From assembly GCA_963719165.1 (NCBI GenBank), contig CAVRAV010000001.1, positions 1,922,001 to 1,986,000 on the forward strand: 64,000 nucleotides of DNA. Reading direction: 5' to 3'. Origin of the DNA: JAOUEA01 sp963719165. Its GTDB lineage: Bacteria; Actinomycetota; UBA4738; HRBIN12. The translations under genes were made by a program, and so were the position numbers. The notes under the pieces are model-generated. The model saw only the letters and a program-made list of their open reading frames with translations. It searched no databases and was not told where the DNA came from. Below, one piece after another: positions 7,488 to 18,017 of the stretch (position 1 is the first letter of the stretch; the number at the start of each line of letters is the position of its first letter).

Positions 7488-8798
7488 ATGGTCCAAGGGG
7501 GTGAGAAGGTTCGTCGACGCGTGCTGACGCTGGTGTTCATCGCGTCGTCCGCTCTCGCGCTCTTGCCGATCGGAACTACGCAGAACGCCGTAGCGGCGCC
7601 CCCATCGCGGGCGGACGTCACGGCCGGCGAGGACGGCTCGGGACCCGCTGCGATCCCCGTTCATCTCCGCCCCGCAGCGCTCCGCTCTGGTCCGAAGATC
7701 AAATGGAGCGACCTCGGCGCGAACACCGCCTGGGTGCGCCCGGCCGTCGACTACGTGGGCGGGTTGAACGACTGGATGCGCGACTTCCCTTCGAACGCCG
7801 ACGGCTCGTATCCGTTCCGACCGGGCGTGATCGAGACCCGCAAGTACTTCGCCCGCGCCGTGGTGCGGGCCTTCGCACCGCAGGCGGCCGTCGACGGCAC
7901 CATCGGGTTCGCGGATCTCGACGCGACCCAGCCGTTCTACCGCTGGGCGAACATCGCCGTCGACCGCGGGTGGATGCGACGCTCGGCCGACGGCCGCTTC
8001 ATGCCGGACAAGGCCGTCACGATGACGACCGTGCACCGCGTGCTGGTGCTCGCGCTCGGTCTGCGTGACACCGCGCGTCAGCTGGATGCGCTGCACACCG
8101 TCGACGGCATCACGTTCCCCACGCCGATCAACTTCGGCACGACATTGCTCGGCATGCGACTCGGACTCCGGTACAACAGCGCCATCGAAGGACGAGACGT
8201 CGGCCCGGCCAGCCGGATGCCGCGCTCACAGGTGGCCTACTCCCTGTACAAGGCATCCACCCTCGCGAGCTGGGTCGTGCCGTGGCTGGCCGGCCAGTAC
8301 GACGGTATCCGGCTCCCGAAGATGGGGCCGGCGAGGCAGGCCATCGTGCGGTGGGGTCTGCGCTACGTCGGCTACCCCTACGTTTGGGGCGGTGAGTGGG
8401 GCCTCGGATCGCCGGAGCCCTCCGGGCTCGGCGGACAGCCGATCGCGGGATTCGATTGCTCCGGGCTCTCGTGGTGGACCCTGCGCGCGAACGACGGAGG
8501 CTCGTGGAACGTGGCCCCCCCTCGACCCTACGTCGGCTGGGCCCTGCCGCAGCGCTCCTCCGCGGACATGGCCCGCATCGGGTCGCTCAAGTACGACGAT
8601 CTGCTCCCCGGGGACTTGGCGTTCTATGACGGCAACCGTGACGGGACGGTCGACCACGTCGACGTGTACATCGGTAACGGCTATGCCCTGGACTCCTCGA
8701 GCAGCCCCGGGGGCGTAACGATCATGCGGGTGGGCGACGGCTGGTATCGCGATCACTTCGTCCACGGCCGCCGCCTGATCCCCGCCCCTCACGCCTGA
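7488..8798 (+). CDS. Secreted NlpC/P60 hydrolase with SLH-like N-terminal repeats
   Basis: 436 residues from the ATG at 7488, which gives a normal signal peptide (KVRRR, hydrophobic core, cleavage near AVAA-PP). After it come SLH-like repeats (KYFARAVVRAF, FADLD, WANIAVDRGWM, DGRFMPDKAVT). The C-terminal domain from about residue 290 is NlpC/P60, with catalytic Cys in GFDCSGLSWW and His in DHVDVYIG. Such enzymes cut peptidoglycan stem peptides and would be anchored to the wall by the SLH part. An alternative ATG at 7431 has TACGGT 9 nt upstream, but would lengthen the n-region to about 30 residues. Confidence 0.85.
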   Translation: MVQGGEKVRRRVLTLVFIASSALALLPIGTTQNAVAAPPSRADVTAGEDGSGPAAIPVHLRPAALRSGPKIKWSDLGANTAWVRPAVDYVGGLNDWMRDFPSNADGSYPFRPGVIETRKYFARAVVRAFAPQAAVDGTIGFADLDATQPFYRWANIAVDRGWMRRSADGRFMPDKAVTMTTVHRVLVLALGLRDTARQLDALHTVDGITFPTPINFGTTLLGMRLGLRYNSAIEGRDVGPASRMPRSQVAYSLYKASTLASWVVPWLAGQYDGIRLPKMGPARQAIVRWGLRYVGYPYVWGGEWGLGSPEPSGLGGQPIAGFDCSGLSWWTLRANDGGSWNVAPPRPYVGWALPQRSSADMARIGSLKYDDLLPGDLAFYDGNRDGTVDHVDVYIGNGYALDSSSSPGGVTIMRVGDGWYRDHFVHGRRLIPAPHA

Positions 8799-8807
8799 GG
8801 GGACCGC

Positions 8808-9206
8808 TCAGCGGGTCTCGTTCACGGCATCGCGAAGGACGCCACGCTCCCGGTCCGTGAGCGGTCGCGACCGGGACGCATCGGGCGCCCTCGGAACGAT
8901 CACGGACTCGGCCTCGGCGACAACGGTGCCTGCCTTCGTGAGGATCGTTTCCCGGGTCCGGACGCTCGAGTTGCCGAACCCTGACACGTCGCAGCGCACC
9001 GTGACCTCTCCGTCGGCCTGCGTCAACTCATTTCGGTAGTCGATGCCGACGTGCACCAGCACGAAGTCCCACGCCTCGCCGGTCCCGAACAGCTCCTCGA
9101 CCAAGCGATCGCGGCATTCCTCCAGATAGTTGAGGTAGACGGCGTTGTTGACGTGTCCGTAGTGGTCCATGTCGCGCCAGCGGATCTTTATTTGAACCTC
9201 GCTCAT
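8808..9206 (-). CDS. Acyl-CoA thioesterase, 4HBT hotdog-fold family
   Basis: 132 residues, typical for a single hotdog domain. The signature RWRDMDHYGHVNNAVYLNYL (residues 9-28) holds the conserved Asp and the HVNN helix start; a DVSGFGNSSVRTRETI strand follows. These enzymes hydrolyse acyl-CoA thioesters in the cytoplasm. The start at 9206 matches the normal N-terminus of the family; an open stretch further upstream is not used. The gene is convergent with the NlpC/P60 gene (9 bp apart) and separated from groEL by two strong hairpins. Confidence 0.85.
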   Translation of the reverse strand: MSEVQIKIRWRDMDHYGHVNNAVYLNYLEECRDRLVEELFGTGEAWDFVLVHVGIDYRNELTQADGEVTVRCDVSGFGNSSVRTRETILTKAGTVVAEAESVIVPRAPDASRSRPLTDRERGVLRDAVNETR

Positions 9207-9212
9207 CGCGCG

Positions 9213-9218
9213 ATTCTG
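9213..9218 (-). promoter_or_regulatory. -10-like element CAGAAT (minus strand) of a leaderless transcript
   Basis: CAGAAT lies 6 nt upstream of the thioesterase ATG at 9206. It lacks the first T of the TANNNT pattern but keeps the A and final T and the spacing. Confidence 0.4.
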
Positions 9219-9267
9219 CCACGTCCGAGGCGGGCGCCGGTCCCGTCCCGGGCGCCCCCAAGACGCG

Positions 9268-9302
9268 GAGAAGGCCCCGAGCGGGGGGCTCGAGGCCTTC
9301 TC
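9268..9302 (-). terminator. Strong GC hairpin between groEL and the thioesterase gene
   Basis: Near-perfect inverted repeat: GAGAAGGCC pairs with GGCCTTCTC, and the inner CGAGC pairs with GCTCG around a G-rich loop, with one mismatched position. There is no U tract. It probably ends read-through from groEL or sets the boundary of the thioesterase transcript. Confidence 0.6.
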
Positions 9303-9425
9303 GTTGGAGAGAGGGGCTCCACCTGTCATTCGGCCTCCCCCGGGGGACGGTTCGGTGGAGGTTGTTGCGGTTCTGTAACGGATCTCCGGGGTCGGCGACG
9401 AGCCCGCAGCACGGCGATGCTCGGA

Positions 9426-9457
9426 CATCGACCGGGGCCCGAAGGCCCCGTTCGATG
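9426..9457 (-). terminator. groEL terminator hairpin with CGAA tetraloop
   Basis: CGGGGCC-CGAA-GGCCCCG forms a perfect 7-bp stem, extended outward by CATCGA/TCGATG after one mismatch. It starts 22 bp downstream of the groEL stop, as expected for a transcription terminator. Confidence 0.65.
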
Positions 9458-9479
9458 TGCTGCCGTGGTCGTGCTCGGA

Positions 9480-11108
<1,629 letters not shown>

Positions 11109-11171
11109 CCCTTCTCCTTCCTGTGTCGTGTGCCGGTCGTGGACGGTCTTCTCAGCCACCGCCTCCGACTG

Positions 11172-11198
11172 CTAGCACTCAGGGGCGGTGAGTGCTAA
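11172..11198 (-). promoter_or_regulatory. CIRCE operator (HrcA binding site) for groEL
   Basis: On the minus strand, TTAGCACTC, 9 nt, GAGTGCTAG: the CIRCE inverted repeat with one mismatch in the distal arm. It lies 64-90 bp upstream of the groEL start. HrcA represses chaperone genes through this site under non-stress conditions. Confidence 0.95.
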
Positions 11199-11252
11199 CC
11201 ATGATAGCGGCAACCACCCCACCGGTGACAAGTCCGAGGCGGGCGCGGAGGC

Positions 11253-11651
11253 TCAGTTGCGCCAGGCGGCGAGACAGATCACGGGCATGGCGACGAGGGA
11301 CAGGAGGGCCGCCACGATCGGGAACCCGAGGAACGAGATCCCCAGCGCCACCATCGACCAAGCGCCGAGACCCGCGAGCGCCCACGCGACGCTCGGCAAG
11401 GCCCTGGTGCCTTCCTGCCACCGTCGGTAGGAGCGGATCGCGAAGAGACCCGGCACAACGAACGCGAGCAGCCCCGCGCCGATCCCGAAGACGGCGGCCC
11501 AACGCGGCGGCCCCGATCTCCGATAGCGCCATCCTTCCGCCGGAGGGGGTTCGATCGCCGCGCGGCCCACACGGCCCGCGCTCTCGACGTTCTTCGATTG
11601 CCCCGCGGCCTGCGCCTGGAACTTGGCGACGTCACCTGCGCTGTTGACCAT
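11253..11651 (-). CDS. Small membrane protein, function unknown
   Basis: 132 residues from an ATG at 11651 preceded by GGAGAGAAGG. The first 55 residues are polar (Gln, Asn, Ala). Hydrophobic segments follow near residues 53-70 and 87-128, the latter long enough for two passes. A cluster of basic residues (RSYRRW) lies in the loop between them. No family is recognised. It lies upstream of groEL on the same strand but before the CIRCE site, so it is a separate transcript. Confidence 0.65.
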   Translation of the reverse strand: MVNSAGDVAKFQAQAAGQSKNVESAGRVGRAAIEPPPAEGWRYRRSGPPRWAAVFGIGAGLLAFVVPGLFAIRSYRRWQEGTRALPSVAWALAGLGAWSMVALGISFLGFPIVAALLSLVAMPVICLAAWRN

Positions 11652-11747
11652 CTTGGCCTTCTCTCCGTTCGAATCACCAGTGTGCGCCGGGTTCACTCGT
11701 CGCACAAGCGCTGTGGCGGCTGGTTGGTCTGCGGGGTCGGGCGCCGA

Positions 11748-11753
11748 TACCCT
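11748..11753 (+). promoter_or_regulatory. -10-like element TACCCT of a leaderless transcript
   Basis: TACCCT, then TCGGCC, then the ATG at 11760 of the S9 peptidase: the same 6-nt spacing as at 1409, 6573 and 59996. Confidence 0.5.
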
Positions 11754-11759
11754 TCGGCC

Positions 11760-13542
11760 ATGACCGAGCCCTGGGAGCTCCGCTTCACGGCGCCGCGGAT
11801 CGAGGAGGTCCGATGGGCGACCACGGCTCCCGGACGGCTCGGCGTGGTCTCAACGGAGTCCGGTCGGTCGCATGCGTGGACGTGGGATCTCGCCAGCGGT
11901 GAGCGTCGGCAGGCCTCGGACGGAGGCGTCGGTGCCGAGGAGGTCCACGTCACGCCCGATGGTGAGGGGGTCGTCTGGTGGCTCGACGCGCTCGGCGATG
12001 AGCGGGGCCGCTGGATGCTCACGCCGTTCGCCGTGAGGCGCGCCGCGCCCGCTCATGCCGGAGGCGCCGGACGCGTGGATGGCGGGGCTGTCGATGGTCC
12101 CGGGTGTGATCGCCGCCGGGTATTCGACCGATGACGACTACGTGGTGTACGTGGCCCACGGCGACGATCCGGCCGAGGTCCGCTACCGGCACGAGCGGCC
12201 GGCCGGTGTCGGCCTCGAGTGGCCTCAGGGTGCCGGAGGCCTCTCCGCCGACGGGACGCTGCTCTGCATCCGTCACGCCGAGGAGGGCGACATCGCGCAC
12301 ATGGCGTTGCGGGTCGTCGACGCTCGTACGGGCGCGCTCGTCGGCGACCTGCGCGACGAGGGCCGCTCCTTGGCTCCCGCAGGCTGGTCTCCGGTGCCGG
12401 GCGACCAGCGCCTCATCGTGATCCGCGAGGCGGACGGCATCGAGCGCCCCTGGCGCTGGGATCCGGCCGCATCGATCCTCGAGCCGCTCGCGATCGAGGC
12501 TCCCGGAGCCTTGTTCCTGGAGGGCTGGTATCCGGACGGGTCGGCGCTGCTGCTGCGTCAGGATCACCGTGCACGCGATGCCCTCATCCGCTTCGACCTG
12601 CTCGAGGAGAGGTCCACGGTGCTCGTGCCCCCCGGAGGAACGATCACCCAGGCATCCATCCGCCCGGACGGAGACCTCTGGTATCGATCCGAGGACGGCG
12701 TCCGGCCGCCCCGCATCCTGAACGCGGCCGGCGACGAGATCCTGCCGATCCGGGATGCCCCACGCGCGCCGGTCGGCCGCCCGCGGGAGGAGGTGTGGTT
12801 CGACAACCCCGACGGGATGGCCATCCAGGGATGGCTCACGCGTCCCGACGGCCCCGGACCGCACGCCACGATCGTGACCGTGCACGGCGGGCCTGACTAT
12901 CACGAGACCGACCGGTTCGATCCCGCCGAGCAGGCCTACGCCGATCACGGCTTCGCGGTGTTGACGGTGAACTACCGCGGCTCTACGGGCTACGGCACGG
13001 CGTTCCGCGAGGCGATCCACGGCAACATCGGGTTCCCCGAATCCGAAGACCTCAACGCCGGCGTCGATCACCTGATCACCGAGGGTGTCGTAGACCCCGG
13101 CCAGGTGTTCATCGAGGGGTGGTCCTGGGGTGGGTATCTGGCGACCCTCAACGCGGGCCTGCATCCGCACCGGTGGCGCGCGGTCCTCGCGGGCATCCCA
13201 GTGGGCGACTACGTGGCGTCCCACTACGAGTGCGCACCCGCGCAGCGAGCGTGGGACCTCGCGACGATGGGCGGCGGTCCGATGGACTTGCCGGAGCTCT
13301 ACCGGGAGCGGAACCCGATGACGTACGTCGACCGGGTGATCGCGCCCATGCTCATCATCGCCGGGGAGCACGATAGCCGCTGTCCGCTCGGTCAGATCAT
13401 GACGTACGCGCACGCCCTCCGTGCCCGCGGCCGCGACGTCGACGTGCATCTGTATGCGAGCGGTCACCACGCGAACGACGTGGCGGAGCAGATCGCGCAC
13501 GTTCGCCTTGCCTTGGAGTTCTTCGAGCGGCACCGAGGCTGA
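11760..13542 (+). pseudogene. S9 family peptidase (acylaminoacyl-peptidase type) split by a one-base frameshift
   Basis: The N-terminal part (TEPWELRFTAPRIEEVRW, from the ATG at 11760) and the rest of the protein lie in two frames. The switch falls near base 12036, where removing one base joins LTPFAV to GAPRPLMPEAPDAW. The joined product would be about 593 residues, normal for the family. Downstream are the propeller (WRWDP, DLWYRSEDG) and the alpha/beta-hydrolase domain with nucleophile motif GWSWGGY, acid in AGEHDSRCPL and His in SGHHAN. The length, 1783 nt, is one base over a multiple of three. A sequencing indel or a recent mutation would both explain it; if intact, it is a cytoplasmic oligopeptidase. 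Confidence 0.8.
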
Positions 13543-13578
13543 GGACGGGTTGGCCTCGGGGCGAGCCCCCCGCAGGGG

Positions 13579-14232
13579 CTACGCGCGTTGGAACACCTGG
13601 AGTCGCCACCCCCAGCGCACCCGTTGGTCCACAACGCGTTCGAATCCGGCGGCGCCGACGGCGCGATCCACCGCGTCCAGATCGTGGACGTAGACGCGGA
13701 AGCCCCTGTACTTGGTGTCGCGGATGGCGTACCAGCGGTTCGACACCCAGGCGGCGGCGCGGTTGATACCTCCGACCGGGCCTCGATCGACGGGCGCCGA
13801 GTAGGCGAAGACGGACCGGGCGGCTTCGGTGGCGTTCCCGATCAGACCGTCGACGTGCGGATAGCAGCAGACGACCCGGTTCGCCGTAACGACGTCGGCG
13901 GGTTCCAGGCGCGTCGTTGCCCCGTCGCCCAGCACGAACCTCGCTCGATCCGCGAGCCCCCTGAAGACGGCCAGCTCCCGCGCGTCGCGGATCCCGCCGG
14001 CCCCCAGGTCCATGCCGGTCGCGGAGCTCGCCCCCCGGGCGAGGAGGGCGAGCATCAGGTCCCCCGTCCCGCAACCGATGTCCAGCACGGTGCGACCGTC
14101 CAGCCCCCGCTCGGCGATCGTGCGCACCATCACCGTCGTGACGCGGGCGACGGTCTCCTTCGACCGCGCGCGGCGGGCGTTGTGGGCGGACCACTCGTCG
14201 AAACAGCAGCTCGGATGGTCCTCGTCGGGCAT
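13579..14232 (-). CDS. Class I SAM-dependent methyltransferase
   Basis: 217 residues. Motif I TVLDIGCGTGDLMLALLA is near residues 48-65, with ATGMDLG (acidic motif II) and FVLGDGATTRL after it. A CCF at residues 9-11 and a CCYPHVDGL stretch in the substrate side suggest a small-molecule methyltransferase with a GFxRVVDQR end. The substrate is unknown. TAGGGT lies 8 nt before the ATG, a looser version of the leaderless pattern; the element overlaps the stop codon of the ACT gene upstream, so the two may also be co-transcribed. Confidence 0.8.
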   Translation of the reverse strand: MPDEDHPSCCFDEWSAHNARRARSKETVARVTTVMVRTIAERGLDGRTVLDIGCGTGDLMLALLARGASSATGMDLGAGGIRDARELAVFRGLADRARFVLGDGATTRLEPADVVTANRVVCCYPHVDGLIGNATEAARSVFAYSAPVDRGPVGGINRAAAWVSNRWYAIRDTKYRGFRVYVHDLDAVDRAVGAAGFERVVDQRVRWGWRLQVFQRA

Positions 14233-14243
14233 GGGTCAGGACC

Positions 14244-14630
14244 CTACATCTGCGTCATGAGCCCCATCATCCTCGCGTTGTCATCGGTCACCATCACGAC
14301 GCGCGAGTTCGTCGCCAGGTAGACGGAGCGAACGTTGATCCCGGCGTCGGCGACCCGCCGCGTCATCGCGCCCATCGTCCCGGGCGTGTCCGCGCCCGGC
14401 ACGGACTCCCCGAGGATCGCCTCGGCCTCGCCCTCCACCTTGATGCCTGCGGCCTCGAGCGCGCTTCGGGCCGCTGCACCGTCTTGCACGCAGATGTGGA
14501 TCATGCCGCGCCCCTCGAACCCGTGGCCGCAGACCCCCTCGACGTTGATCCCCGCCTTCCCCAGCGACTCGCCGACGGCCGCGAGACCGCCCGGGCGGTC
14601 CTCCACGGAGATCGTGAGATCGGTCGCCAT
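14244..14630 (-). CDS. ACT domain protein (two tandem ACT-like units)
   Basis: 128 residues from an ATG with the ribosome site AGGGAGGAAG. The first ACT unit (DLTISVEDRPGGLAAVGESL, then GINVEGVCG) and the second (TMGAMTRRVADAGINVRSVY) each show the beta-alpha-beta start and the Gly at the turn where ACT domains bind amino acids. There is no catalytic domain, so it is a stand-alone sensor or a regulator partner. It lies 11 bp upstream of the methyltransferase gene. Confidence 0.8.
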   Translation of the reverse strand: MATDLTISVEDRPGGLAAVGESLGKAGINVEGVCGHGFEGRGMIHICVQDGAAARSALEAAGIKVEGEAEAILGESVPGADTPGTMGAMTRRVADAGINVRSVYLATNSRVVMVTDDNARMMGLMTQM

Positions 14631-14727
14631 GGCTTCCTCCCTCCCTCGATGAACCCCTCCGGGATACGCCCGTCGCCGGCATCGGTCAAGTTCGGGGGAC
14701 GACGTCCCGCGCCCCTCGAGCCCATGA

Positions 14728-15147
14728 CTACAGTCCCCAGCTGACCACGCGGTCGACGCGGACCTCCACGATCACGGACGTCTCCCGAGTGATCGGGGCC
14801 ATCGTCTCGTACTGGGGGAACTTCCCGTAGAGCAGGCCCCGATCCCGCTCGAACTCGGGCCCGCCGTCCACGAGATAGGCCCGGCCGTGCATGAGCACCT
14901 GCCTCAGCTCGTTCCAGTCCTCGTGGTACTCGTCGCATCCCACGGACACGGCGGGATCTCCCTGCAGGTTGCGGATCTTCTGGGTGTCGCGTTCGGACGC
15001 GAACACGAGGCGGTTGAGATCGAGCACGGGGGAGATGGGGACGACGTGCGGGCGGCCGTCCGCGTACACCGTGGCGAGATAGGCCACGCGCCGGTCATCG
15101 ACGAAGGCCGCCTCGAGGCCCGAGAACACGCGCTCGTCGATACTCAC
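14728..15147 (-). CDS. Pyridoxamine 5'-phosphate oxidase-like (split beta-barrel flavin/F420-binding) protein
   Basis: 139 residues from a GTG at 15147, with GGAG 5 nt upstream. The pattern DDRRVAYLATVYADGRPHVVPISP, then LVFASERDTQKIRNLQGDPAVSVG is the PPOX/FDOR family signature; the family binds FMN or F420 and includes small redox enzymes of unknown substrate. The start is 1 nt after the acs stop, so it is translated from the acs transcript. Confidence 0.8.
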   Translation of the reverse strand: MSIDERVFSGLEAAFVDDRRVAYLATVYADGRPHVVPISPVLDLNRLVFASERDTQKIRNLQGDPAVSVGCDEYHEDWNELRQVLMHGRAYLVDGGPEFERDRGLLYGKFPQYETMAPITRETSVIVEVRVDRVVSWGL

Positions 15148-15148
15148 G

Positions 15149-17110
15149 TCACTCCTCGCTTGGCGCCGTTGCCGCCCGGGAGCGGATCTCGTCGACGATC
15201 TCCGCGTTCGCAAGGGTCGTGACGTCGCCCAACGAGTCCCCACGAGCGACGTCGCGAAGCAGCCTTCGCATGATCTTGCCCGAGCGTGTCTTGGGCAGAT
15301 CCGGCGTGAACACGATGTTGTCCGGCTTGGCGATGGCTCCGATCATCTTCGCGACGTGCTCGCGGAGCGCCTGCGCCGTGGCTTCGTCGCCCGCGGCGCC
15401 GCCCTTCAGCGTCACGAACGCCACGATGCCCTCGCCCTTGAGCTCGTGCGGTCGAGAGACGACCGCCGCCTCGGCGACGCGTTGATCGTCCACGAGGGCA
15501 CTCTCGATCTCGTAGGTGGACAGCCGGTGTCCTGCGACGTTCATGACGTCGTCGATGCGGCCGAGGAGCCAGTAGTAGCCCTCCTCGTCGCGGCGACACC
15601 CGTCGCCCGCCACGTACACGTCGGCCCCGTACTTGCCGAAGTAGGTGTCGACGTAGCGATCCGGATCGCCCCAGATGGTCCGCGCTATCGAGGGCCAGGG
15701 GTGCTTCAGCACGAGGTAGCCGCCCCCCCCAGGTGGGACCGAGGCACCCGCCTCGTCCACGACGTCGGCCTCGATCCCCGGGAAGGGGAACGTGGCGGAT
15801 CCGGGCTTCAACGACGTGATGCCTGGCAGCGGCGTCACGAGGATCGCCCCCGTCTCCGTCTGCCACCACGTATCGACGATCGGGCATCGCTCCCCCCCGA
15901 TGTAGGTCCAGTACCAGACCCACGCTTCCGGGTTGATGGGCTCGCCCACCGAGCCGAGCAGCCGCAGCGAGGAGAGGTCGTGTCGGGCCGGAAGCTCGGT
16001 GCCCCAGCGCATGAACGCGCGGATGGCCGTCGGAGCCGTGTACAAGATCGTGGCTCGATACCGCTCCGCGATCGCCCACAGGCGATCCTGCTCGGGCCAG
16101 TCCGGCGCTCCCTCGTAGATGATCCCGGTGCTGTGGTTGGCGAGCGGGCCGTACACGATGTACGAGTGACCCGTGACCCAGCCGATGTCGGCGGCGCACC
16201 AGTACACGTCGTCGTCCCGGATGTCGAAGATCATCCGGTGCGTCGCGGCTACCTGGGTCAGATAGCCGCCGGTGGTGTGCGCGATGCCCTTCGGGTTGCC
16301 CGTGGTGCCGCTCGTGTACAGCAGGTAGAGGAGATCCTCGGAGCCCATCGGCTCGGGCGCGCACTCCGCGGGCTGGTCGGCGATCACCTCGTGGTACCAC
16401 AGGTCGCGTCCGGGCTGGAATGCGTGCTCCGATCCCGTTCGACGCACCGTGATCACGTGCTCGATCGAGGGACATCCGGCGACGGCCTCGTCGGCGTTCT
16501 GCTTCAGCGGCACGACCTGTCCGCGCCGGTAGCCGCCATCGGCGGTGATGAGGACCTTGGCCTCGGCATCGTTGATCCGATCCTTCAAGGCCTCCGCACT
16601 GAAACCGCCGAACACCACCGAATGCGCCGCCCCGATGCGTGCGCACGCCAGCATCGCCACGGGCAACTCGGGCACCATCCCGAGGTAGATCGCGACGCGA
16701 TCGCCTTTCGTCACCCCCAGGGACTTCAGGGCGTTCGCGAACCGGCACGTCTCCTCGTAGAGATCCCGGTACGTGATCGTGCGTCGGTCTTCGGGCTCGC
16801 CCTCCCAGTAGTAGGCGACCTTGTCGCCGCCGCCCGCCTCGACGTGGCGGTCGAGGCAGTTGTAGGAAACGTTCAGGGTGCCCCCCACGAACCACTTCAC
16901 CCAGGGAGGCGTCCACTCCATGACGGTGTCCCAACGCGAGTACCACGCGAGCCGTTCGGCCTGCTCTGCCCAGAAACCCTCGAAGTCGGCGTTCGCGCGC
17001 TCGTAGACACCCGGATCGGTGACGACCGCACGCTCGACGAAGGAGGGCGGTGGCTCGAAGAGGCGCTCCTCCGACAGCAGGGCCTCGATGTGTCGCTGTG
17101 GGTCGCTCAT
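15149..17110 (-). CDS. acs: Acetyl-CoA synthetase (AMP-forming)
   Basis: 653 residues, full length. It adenylates acetate and passes it to CoA in the cytoplasm. The adenylate-forming core motif YTSGTTGNPKGIAHTTGG is near residues 265-282; DTWWQTETGAI and the hinge Asp region follow. The C-terminal catalytic Lys in PKTRSGKIMRR is the residue acetylated by Pat-type enzymes to switch the enzyme off. Good ribosome site GGAGGAAG. The PPOX-like gene follows directly. Confidence 0.97.
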   Translation of the reverse strand: MSDPQRHIEALLSEERLFEPPPSFVERAVVTDPGVYERANADFEGFWAEQAERLAWYSRWDTVMEWTPPWVKWFVGGTLNVSYNCLDRHVEAGGGDKVAYYWEGEPEDRRTITYRDLYEETCRFANALKSLGVTKGDRVAIYLGMVPELPVAMLACARIGAAHSVVFGGFSAEALKDRINDAEAKVLITADGGYRRGQVVPLKQNADEAVAGCPSIEHVITVRRTGSEHAFQPGRDLWYHEVIADQPAECAPEPMGSEDLLYLLYTSGTTGNPKGIAHTTGGYLTQVAATHRMIFDIRDDDVYWCAADIGWVTGHSYIVYGPLANHSTGIIYEGAPDWPEQDRLWAIAERYRATILYTAPTAIRAFMRWGTELPARHDLSSLRLLGSVGEPINPEAWVWYWTYIGGERCPIVDTWWQTETGAILVTPLPGITSLKPGSATFPFPGIEADVVDEAGASVPPGGGGYLVLKHPWPSIARTIWGDPDRYVDTYFGKYGADVYVAGDGCRRDEEGYYWLLGRIDDVMNVAGHRLSTYEIESALVDDQRVAEAAVVSRPHELKGEGIVAFVTLKGGAAGDEATAQALREHVAKMIGAIAKPDNIVFTPDLPKTRSGKIMRRLLRDVARGDSLGDVTTLANAEIVDEIRSRAATAPSEE

Positions 17111-17233
17111 CTGCCGCTTCCTCCGTGTCTTCGGGGACGGGAGGGCATCGTACGCAGGATGGCCCTGGGACGCGATTCGTCAGAGGGCCGATGTGCTTGC
17201 AACCACACCCCCGCGGGGCCACCATCGTCCAAG

Positions 17234-17255
17234 GGGCCGCCCACCGAGGCGGCCC
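17234..17255. repeat. Perfect 8-bp-stem inverted repeat between acs and the DUF5679 gene
   Basis: GGGCCGCC, CACCGA loop, GGCGGCCC. It lies between two divergent genes, so it is not a terminator by position; it could fold in the leader of the downstream small gene. Confidence 0.6.
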
Positions 17256-17294
17256 TGAAGCTCCAGGGCCGAGCCCTGCGGCGAAACATCGAGG

Positions 17295-17316
17295 CCCGCC
17301 GCCGACCGGCGGCGGG
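17295..17316. repeat. Perfect 9-bp-stem inverted repeat in the leader of the DUF5679 gene
   Basis: CCCGCCGCC, GACC loop, GGCGGCGGG, ending 19 nt before the GTG start and just before the ribosome site GGGAGG. As RNA it would be a very stable stem next to the translation start. Confidence 0.6.
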
Positions 17317-17335
17317 AACGGGAAGGGAGGCTGCG

Positions 17336-17497
17336 GTGGCGCAGTACGAGGCCTATTGCATGAAGTGCCGCGAGAAGCGGATGTTCGAGGGTCAGGTGGT
17401 CGAGCTCAAGAACGGTCGCCCCGCGGCTCAGGGCACGTGCTCGGTGTGCGGGACCAAGCTCACGAGGATCCTCAGCAAGGCAGAAGCAGGCAAGTAG
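17336..17497 (+). CDS. DUF5679-type small zinc-ribbon protein
   Basis: 53 residues from a GTG with GGGAGG 8 nt before it. Two CxxC pairs (Cys8/Cys11 and Cys35/Cys38) frame a short strand with KNGRPAAQGTC, the signature of the small DUF5679 zinc ribbons. The role is unknown; nucleic-acid binding is likely by analogy. Two GC hairpins precede it. Confidence 0.85.
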   Translation: MAQYEAYCMKCREKRMFEGQVVELKNGRPAAQGTCSVCGTKLTRILSKAEAGK

Positions 17498-17543
17498 GGC
17501 CCGTTCGCGCAAACCGGCACCCGTCGGGCACCCGTCGGGCCGT

Positions 17544-18017
17544 TCAGGTGAGACGGGACAGGAGCTCGTCGGGCCGGACGAGAACGGGCGCGGGAGTCAT
17601 CCCCTCGTGGCGAGCCGCGAGCTGGGCCACGGTCGTAGCGCGGAACACGTCCTGGACGGCGCGCGCAACGTCCGCCCAGAACCCCTGGAGCCCGCACCGG
17701 GAATCCTGGAAGCACGTGTGGTCCGAGGGCTCGAGGCAGAACATCGGGAACAGCTGGCCCTCGATCGCGTCGGCGATCTCCGCCACCGTGATCTCCGCGG
17801 GATCGCGAGCGATCCGGCAGCCACCGCCTGCGCCTCGGAAGCTCTGCACCAACCCGGCCTTGGTGAGCGCCCCGAGTTGTTGCTCGAGGAATCGCAGCGG
17901 AACATGCTGCCGTTCGGCGATCTCCCGGGCCGTCACCAGCCGGTCGTCCGACCGTCGCTGCGCGAGCTCGATCATGGCACGCATGGCGTACTCGAGCTTC
18001 TGGGACACCTTCAGCAT
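17544..18017 (-). CDS. Rrf2 family transcriptional regulator with a three-Cys cluster site
   Basis: 157 residues from the ATG at 18017, with GAGGAGG upstream. The winged helix-turn-helix is seen in ATRA-like form (LVTAREIAERQHVPLRFLEQQL, then GGGCRIARDPAEITVAEI). The Cys spacing is C-x7-C-x5-C (about residues 98-112). IscR, the best-known member, has C-x5-C-x5-C, so an Fe-S cluster is plausible but with a different arrangement. Family members sense iron-sulfur, redox or NO. Convergent with the DUF5679 gene, 46 bp apart. Confidence 0.85.
   Translation of the reverse strand: MLKVSQKLEYAMRAMIELAQRRSDDRLVTAREIAERQHVPLRFLEQQLGALTKAGLVQSFRGAGGGCRIARDPAEITVAEIADAIEGQLFPMFCLEPSDHTCFQDSRCGLQGFWADVARAVQDVFRATTVAQLAARHEGMTPAPVLVRPDELLSRLT

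Noticed and set aside
8226..8792. Minus-strand frame antisense to the NlpC/P60 gene
   Set aside because: It mirrors a well-conserved gene and has no independent start signal or domain.
15356..17497. A long plus-strand frame across acs
   Set aside because: Antisense to acs; only its last 54 codons (the DUF5679 gene) are supported.
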